From: Flavobacteriales bacterium
Lineage (GTDB): Bacteria > Bacteroidota > Bacteroidia > Flavobacteriales_F > PHOS-HE28
NCBI GenBank assembly: GCA_019638115.1
Contig: JAHBUK010000002.1
Span: 317,867 to 381,866 of the forward strand
Direction: 5' to 3'
Length of the DNA: 64,000 bases
Shown here: one piece after another, positions 59,519 through 64,000 of the stretch
How positions within the stretch are numbered: the stretch's first letter is position 1
Layout: each line of letters opens with the position of its first letter
Notes under the pieces: generated by a model
The model's database searches: none
What the model was told of the DNA's origin: nothing
Seen by the model: the letters and a program-made list of their open reading frames with translations, nothing else
Position numbers and translations under genes: made by a program

Positions 59519-60387
59519 AGAGTGCGCTACCCTTTGCATTAGTGGCGCTGCTCCTGGCTGCTTGTGGCGGTTCTCCGCACGAGGGCTTCAAGCATGTGGG
59601 CAACGATGTGCACCTGCGCCTGCACGTGTTGGGCGATGGCGAAACGCTTGCAGCGGATGGGGACAGCATTTTGCTCCGCTTTCGCGCGGCTGAATTGGAA
59701 GCGGCACCGGGGTCATACGTCAGTTTTGAACAGTGGTACGCCGCGGAGGAGCTTCGTTCCGGTGCCATGCAGGTGGTGCTGACGCGGCTTCACACCGGCG
59801 ACAGTGCCTCTGTGATCGCTCCATCCGATGCGTGGCCTTGGCACAGCTTGACGAGTTTCGAGCTTCCCCCGCGCCCAGCAGGACCTCTTCGCGTGGAACT
59901 GGCCATGCTCGATCTGCGCACGGAAGCGGCCATCAAGGCAACGCGTGAGCAACTGCAACGCGATGACCCCGAAGGCTACGAGCGCCGCTTGGTGGAGGCT
60001 TTCCTGAAGCATGATGCACGGCGCTGGACACGCTGGGGCACGAGCGATCTGTACTACGAGATCAAGGGCGTGGCAGCGGATACCAATGCACTGAAGGCCG
60101 GTGACCGCGTAACGCTATCATGGGTAGGAAGAAGCTTGGAAGATGGCGTGGTGTTCGACGATACGGACAAGCATGTCCAAGCCTTCAGTTACCTGGTAGG
60201 GCAACCGGACCAAGTGATCGAAGGACTGGCCGTGGCCGTGCACCTTATGCGCGAAGGACAGCACGGTGATGTGCTCATTCCATCTTCCATGGCCTTCGGT
60301 GGCAAGGGTGTGCCAGGTGTGGTGGAACCGCATGCACCGGTGCTCTACACCGTGCGCATCGGAGCTGTGGAGCGGCGCAGAAGCTGA
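59515..60387 (+). CDS. FKBP-type peptidyl-prolyl isomerase lipoprotein with two FKBP-like domains
   Basis: A 290-residue lipoprotein (lipobox 'LLLAACGG'). The first half resembles a weak FKBP domain ('GETLAADGDSILLRFRAAEL', 'GDSASVIAPSDAWPW') and the second is a typical FKBP ('ALKAGDRVTLSWVGRSLEDGVVFDDTD', 'VIEGLAVAVHLMREGQHGDVLIPSSMAFGGKG'). It is the third gene of the nrnA-gldI operon. It likely assists folding in the periplasm. Confidence 0.88.
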   Translation: MKSALPFALVALLLAACGGSPHEGFKHVGNDVHLRLHVLGDGETLAADGDSILLRFRAAELEAAPGSYVSFEQWYAAEELRSGAMQVVLTRLHTGDSASVIAPSDAWPWHSLTSFELPPRPAGPLRVELAMLDLRTEAAIKATREQLQRDDPEGYERRLVEAFLKHDARRWTRWGTSDLYYEIKGVAADTNALKAGDRVTLSWVGRSLEDGVVFDDTDKHVQAFSYLVGQPDQVIEGLAVAVHLMREGQHGDVLIPSSMAFGGKGVPGVVEPHAPVLYTVRIGAVERRRS

Positions 60388-60391
60388 TCGC

Positions 60392-61108
60392 TCAGGGCGC
60401 AGTGCCGAGGATGAACACGGCCGGACGTTTGCCCAAGGTGGCGCTCTTCCTGGACCACTCCGCAATGCTGTGTGTTTCGCAGGTGCCGCCGGGCTGCGTA
60501 AGGTCCACCGCCACACAGAGCAACAGGTCTGCAGGTGCGCTTTGCATCAGGTCCTGCAGCAAGGCATCGTTGCGGTAGGGCGTTTCAATGAAGAGCTGCG
60601 CGGCACCGTTGCGTTGCGCATCCGTGGCCAGTCGCTTGATGGCTTGTTTGCGCTCCTGCGGTGTGCGGGGCAGGTAACCATGGAATACGAAGTGCTGACC
60701 GTTGAGCCCGGACGCCGCCAGCCCAAGGAAGAGGGATGAAGGGCCGATCAAGGGGACCACGGTGATGCCCTGTGCATGTGCGGCGCGCACGAGCTTTGCG
60801 CCGGGGTCCGCAATGCCCGGCATGCCCGCCTCGCTGATGATCGCGGCATCGCGTCCGGTGCGCATAAGTGCGATCATCGCTGCGATCTCATCTGCCGTGC
60901 TGTCCTTGTCCAAGCGATGGATCTCCTGCTGGGGTAGCGCGATGTCCGGCACCATGCGCCGCAACATGTGGCGTGCGGTCTTTTCGTGCTCCGCGAACCA
61001 CAAGGTGATGCGTGCAGCGAGGGCCACGTTCTCCGGTGGTAACTGTTCCGTACCTCCTTCATCGCCCAGCCATACGGGCATCAGATAGAGCTTTCCGGTG
61101 CCGCTCAT
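60392..61108 (-). CDS. SAM-dependent methyltransferase, tetrapyrrole-methylase (RsmI-like) type
   Basis: A 238-residue protein. 'KLYLMPVWLGD', 'FAEHEKTARHMLRRM', 'ALMRTGRDAAIISEAGMPGIADPGAKLV' and 'PLIGPSSLFLGLAASGLNGQHFVFHGYLPR' match the RsmI paralogue group common in Bacteroidota. The 'AGMPGIADPG' loop binds SAM. The target is probably rRNA but unproven. It overlaps the phosphatase gene by four bases. Confidence 0.9.
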   Translation of the reverse strand: MSGTGKLYLMPVWLGDEGGTEQLPPENVALAARITLWFAEHEKTARHMLRRMVPDIALPQQEIHRLDKDSTADEIAAMIALMRTGRDAAIISEAGMPGIADPGAKLVRAAHAQGITVVPLIGPSSLFLGLAASGLNGQHFVFHGYLPRTPQERKQAIKRLATDAQRNGAAQLFIETPYRNDALLQDLMQSAPADLLLCVAVDLTQPGGTCETHSIAEWSRKSATLGKRPAVFILGTAP

Positions 61109-61590
61109 TGCGCTCCGTGCTTCAGGTTGGTGCGCTGCTCCACCTCATCGAGCAGGGCATTGCAGGCATCCATCAGCATGTGGTACACCGCATCGAAACC
61201 TTCATCGCCACCGAAGTAAGGGTCCGGCACCTCGCGCAGGGGATGTGCAGGAGCATGGTCCATGATCAGGTATGCCTTGGCGGCGAGCGCATCGTTCGGT
61301 GCGAGCTTCAGCATGTTCTGCAGGTTGCTGGCGTCCATGGCCAGTATGATATCGAAGTCCTCCAGGTCCTTCGCTACGAACTGCCTCGCACGCAGGTCGC
61401 CGATGTCGATGCCTTTGCGCTTCATGGCGGCTTGGGCCCGGCGATCCGGCGCTTCGCCAACGTGGTAGTCGCTGGTGCCTGCGGAATCGGTACGGATGGT
61501 GATGCCGCGTTCGCGCGCAAGGTGACGTAGGATGCCTTCGGCCATGGGCGAACGACAGATGTTACCCAGGCAAACGGTGATGATCTTCAT
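61105..61590 (-). CDS. Low-molecular-weight protein-tyrosine phosphatase
   Basis: Start at 61590 gives MKIITVCLGNICRSPMAEG, the P-loop C(X)5R with Cys7 and Arg13. The 161-residue protein also has 'DSAGTSDYHVGEAPDRRA', 'ILAMDASNLQNML' and 'VPDPYFGGDEGFDAVYHM' with the catalytic Asp. Such enzymes dephosphorylate tyrosine and may act in polysaccharide control. Confidence 0.95.
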   Translation of the reverse strand: MKIITVCLGNICRSPMAEGILRHLARERGITIRTDSAGTSDYHVGEAPDRRAQAAMKRKGIDIGDLRARQFVAKDLEDFDIILAMDASNLQNMLKLAPNDALAAKAYLIMDHAPAHPLREVPDPYFGGDEGFDAVYHMLMDACNALLDEVEQRTNLKHGAQ

Positions 61591-61674
61591 GTTGCGAAGG
61601 TCCGATATCAAATGGACGAAAAGCGAAAGGACCTCGTGAGAGGCCCTTTCGTGTAGTTGTTCGCTGTTGCTCGG

Positions 61675-63105
61675 TCAGTGAATGCTGAGCTTCTTCTCCA
61701 GGTCCTCCAAGTATCCGCGGAACTGCTTGTCGGTCTCCTGCAGGTTGTTCACCGTGCGGCAGGCGTGCAGTACGGTAGCGTGGTCCTTGCCACCGCAGTG
61801 TGCGCCGATGTTTGCCAGGGAGCTCTTGGTCATGCGCTTGGCGAAGTACATGGCGATCTGACGGGCCTGCACCACTTCGCGCTTGCGGGTCTTGCTCTTC
61901 AGCAGTTCGATCGGCAGGTCGAAGTAATCGCACACCACTTTCTGGATGTAGTCGATGCTCACCTCGCGCGCCGTGTTCTTCACGAACTTGTCGATCATCT
62001 GCTTGGCGAGATCGAGCGTAACGGCCTTTTTGTTCAGCGAGCTCTGCGCGATCAAACTGATCATGGCGCCTTCCAGTTCGCGGATGTTGGTGGTGATGCT
62101 GTACGCGAGGTACTCCACCACTTCCTTGGGCAGGTCGATGCCCTCCGCATACATCTTCTTCTCCAGGATGGCGATGCGCGTTTCCAGTCCGGGCGTTTGC
62201 AGGTCGGCGCTGAGGCCCCACTTGAAGCGGGAGAGGAGACGTTGCTCCATGCCGGCCATTTCCACCGGTGCCTTGTCGCTGGTGATCACCAACTGCTTGC
62301 CGCTCTGGTGCAGGTGGTTGAACACGTGGAAGAACACGTCCTGCGTTTTCTCCTTGCCAGCGAGGAATTGCACATCATCAATGATGAGTACGTCCATCAT
62401 CTGGTAGAACTGCGTGAAGTCGCCCACGGTGTTGTTCTTCACCGCTTCGATGAATTGCTGGGTGAACTTCTCGGCAGGAACGTAGAGGATGGTCTTGTCG
62501 GCGTGGTGCTTCTTGATCTCGATGCCGATGGCATGGGCGAGATGGGTCTTGCCAAGTCCGACGCCCCCATAGATCAGCAGCGGATTGAAGGCGGTGCCTC
62601 CGGGCTTTTGGGCCACGGCATAACCGGCACTGCGGGCCAATCGGTTGCAGTCCCCTTCGATGAAGTTGTCGAAGGAATAGTTGGGGTTGAGGTGACTTTC
62701 GACCTTGATCTTGCGCAGGCCGGGAATGATGAACGGGTTCTTGATGGGGCTGTTGGCCACATCGATCGGCAGGTTCACGGAGGGGTTGCGCACATCGCGT
62801 GCATTGCTGGTGGGCACCTTCACCGTGTATGGGTTGGCGCTTTGGAAACCGTTCTCCATGATGATGGAGTATTCCAAGCGTCCGTCAGGGCCGAGCTCCT
62901 TGCGGATGATCTTCTTCAGCAATCCGATGTAATGCTCCTCGAGCCATTCATAGAAGAACTGCGAGGGTACCTGGATGGTAAGCACATGGTCGTGCAGCTT
63001 CAATGCCTTGATCGGTTCGAACCAGGTCTTGAAGCTTTGCTCGTTGACGTTGTCCTTGATCACGTCCAGACACCGCTCCCAAGTCTTCTCGTGGTCCTTC
63101 TTCAT
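61675..63105 (-). CDS. dnaA: Chromosomal replication initiator DnaA
   Basis: Start at 63105 gives MKKDHEKTWERCLDVIKDNV, as in Bacteroidota DnaA; 19 further upstream codons are open but unlike the family. The 476-residue protein has domain I (1-80, 'SFKTWFEPIKALKL'), the AAA core with Walker A 'GGVGLGKTHLAHAIG', Walker B 'LIIDDVQFL', and domain IV with signature 'CGGKDHATVLHACRTV'. DnaA opens the origin. The gene stands alone, with a long spacer upstream and no dnaN next to it. Confidence 0.98.
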   Translation of the reverse strand: MKKDHEKTWERCLDVIKDNVNEQSFKTWFEPIKALKLHDHVLTIQVPSQFFYEWLEEHYIGLLKKIIRKELGPDGRLEYSIIMENGFQSANPYTVKVPTSNARDVRNPSVNLPIDVANSPIKNPFIIPGLRKIKVESHLNPNYSFDNFIEGDCNRLARSAGYAVAQKPGGTAFNPLLIYGGVGLGKTHLAHAIGIEIKKHHADKTILYVPAEKFTQQFIEAVKNNTVGDFTQFYQMMDVLIIDDVQFLAGKEKTQDVFFHVFNHLHQSGKQLVITSDKAPVEMAGMEQRLLSRFKWGLSADLQTPGLETRIAILEKKMYAEGIDLPKEVVEYLAYSITTNIRELEGAMISLIAQSSLNKKAVTLDLAKQMIDKFVKNTAREVSIDYIQKVVCDYFDLPIELLKSKTRKREVVQARQIAMYFAKRMTKSSLANIGAHCGGKDHATVLHACRTVNNLQETDKQFRGYLEDLEKKLSIH

Positions 63106-63528
63106 GGATGGTTCAGCGAGTTGTTGGGTGGTTCCTTGGTGGGTGGTCCGTTGCATCATCACGCGTGTTCTTTACGACACATGGTGTGGTGTAACGGGTG
63201 GCAAATATGGACTGAAGAAAGTGAACAAAAAAATGAAGGGGGTACTTGACGGGACCAAAAATTTTACTTGCGAACAACATCCACCCAACCTTTCTGTAAC
63301 CCTTGCTGGACAAGGCTTCCTGCGAATTTGCGCAAACTTCGTCCTTGCAGGTTCCACAACTTGTTCGTACCTGTTCCGGTCCCATTTTCCACACTCGGCC
63401 GCGTGATGTTCGGTGACACGGTCCGCACGAGGATGTTCAGTGCTGTTCAACACTCATCGAAGGTAGGTACTTGGGGAGGTGCTTGCAAGCCGCGCTTGGC
63501 TTTCTTTGCTGCTCAACCAGCAACGGCC
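63106..63528. promoter_or_regulatory. Spacer between dnaA and thioesterase gene, origin candidate
   Basis: About 420 bp with no gene. It has an AT-rich part (63217-63262, 'gaacaaaaaaatgaag' and 'ccaaaaattttac') and one DnaA-box match TTTTCCACA (63384-63392), plus the weak TTCCACAAC at 63353. This could hold the dnaA promoter (CATATTTG on the minus strand, 63202-63209) and possibly part of oriC. Too few boxes are seen to call oriC. Confidence 0.35.
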
Positions 63529-63936
63529 ATGTACTCGCACGAGACCTCCTTCCGGGTGCGCTATGGAGAGACCGACCAGATGGGCTTCGTCTACTACGGC
63601 AACTACGCTCAATACTTCGAGGTGGGACGCGTGGAAGCCTTGCGGCACCTGGGTTTTCCGTACCGGAAGCTGGAGGCTGAAGGGGTGATGTTGCCAGTCC
63701 ATGACCTGCAGGTGCGCTATCACCGGCCGGCCTTGTATGATGATCTGGTGACCTTGCGCACAAGCATTGTTTCGATGCCCGGTGTGCGGATCGTGTTCGC
63801 CTACGAGTTGCGCAACGAGCAGGGAGATCTGCTAACGGAAGCGTCCACCACACTGGTCTTTGTGAACAGCACGGACAAGCGCCCTTGTCGAGCACCGCAG
63901 CCTTTGCTGGATGCGCTTGCGCCCTACTTCCCCTGA
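63529..63936 (+). CDS. Acyl-CoA thioesterase (YbgC/4HBT family)
   Basis: Start at 63529 gives MYSHETSFRVRYGETDQMGFVYYGNYAQYFE; the 'RVRYGETDQMGFVYYGNY' segment is the hot-dog thioesterase signature with the catalytic Asp. The 135-residue protein has normal length ('MPGVRIVFAYEL', 'LTEASTTLVFVN'). Longer upstream frames lack family sequence. Hydrolyses short-chain acyl-CoA, perhaps as a side arm of the Tol-Pal locus, though no tol genes are here. Confidence 0.9.
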   Translation: MYSHETSFRVRYGETDQMGFVYYGNYAQYFEVGRVEALRHLGFPYRKLEAEGVMLPVHDLQVRYHRPALYDDLVTLRTSIVSMPGVRIVFAYELRNEQGDLLTEASTTLVFVNSTDKRPCRAPQPLLDALAPYFP

Positions 63937-64000
63937 TCTTCCCGGGCGGCTTGGATGCCCTGTGTGCGCCATGCCTCACAGAGTGCTTCAACCCGGCTCA
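63924..64000 (-). CDS. C-terminal end of a gene continuing beyond the window
   Basis: On the minus strand a frame enters from the right edge and ends at TAG 63924-63926 with '...SRVEALCEAWRTQGIQAAREDQGK'. It reads like a protein C-terminus and overlaps the thioesterase stop by 13 bp. With about 25 residues visible the family cannot be named. Confidence 0.45.
   Translation of the reverse strand, partial: SRVEALCEAWRTQGIQAAREDQGK

Noticed and set aside
63106-63528. Whole spacer called as oriC
   Set aside because: Only one good DnaA box and one short AT-rich part are visible; that is too little without skew data.

Overview
The window looks like a GC-rich chromosome segment from a Bacteroidota bacterium, most likely order Flavobacteriales. 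Evidence: gldF/gldG and a gldI-like gene (gliding and type IX secretion lineage), a GWxTD-domain protein, a complete moxR/DUF58/bat operon, the -7 promoter motif TAnnTTTG (often TAnnTTCG here) before many genes, and no Shine-Dalgarno signals. dnaN, recF and dnaA are all present but lie about 55-60 kb apart. I see no rRNA, insertion sequence, CRISPR array or prophage.

Layout. 0-8.6 kb: META lipoprotein, dnaN, the DUF4340/gldG/gldF ABC-transporter set, a TPR protein, SAM hydrolase and phoH. 8.8-17 kb: purC and mostly minus-strand enzymes (EEP phosphatase, alpha/beta hydrolase, S9 peptidase, C45-like hydrolase, RimB-like protease). 17.2-27.4 kb: DUF4920 and PAP2 genes, then a dispersed set for the storage polymer cyanophycin: isoaspartyl peptidase (18.5 kb), cyanophycinase (22.8 kb) and cyanophycin synthetase (24.7 kb), with small envelope and stress genes between. 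Together these three could make the Asp-Arg polymer, cut it to beta-Asp-Arg and split the dipeptide.

27.4-36.8 kb is the accessory part: an AT-rich gene joining two STAS-like regions to a GHKL ATPase, a small-RNA candidate, an unrecognised two-gene operon, a degenerate PIN toxin, a glycosyltransferase, a frameshifted beta-helix surface protein, and a tRNA cluster (Arg, Pro, Ser) with a 116-bp tandem repeat of tRNA-Pro-derived copies. 36.9-49.4 kb: aroQ, a glycosyltransferase, GWxTD protein and the bat operon, read as one long minus-strand unit with ATGA overlaps. 49.6-64 kb: NTP pyrophosphohydrolase, DUF4442, PorT-like barrel, ribH, recF-DUF721, ndk, a lipoprotein pair, nrnA-gldI-FKBP, a tetrapyrrole-methylase-like methyltransferase, LMW phosphatase, dnaA and a thioesterase.

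A striking background feature is the number of different short-period tandem arrays (7-, 8-, 9- and 38-bp units) between genes, several flanked by an inverted copy of their own unit. The most interesting items for follow-up are the single-chain STAS-ATPase-STAS protein, the small-RNA candidate at 28.8 kb, the tRNA-Pro-derived array, the inverted heptamer arrays and the cyanophycin gene set.
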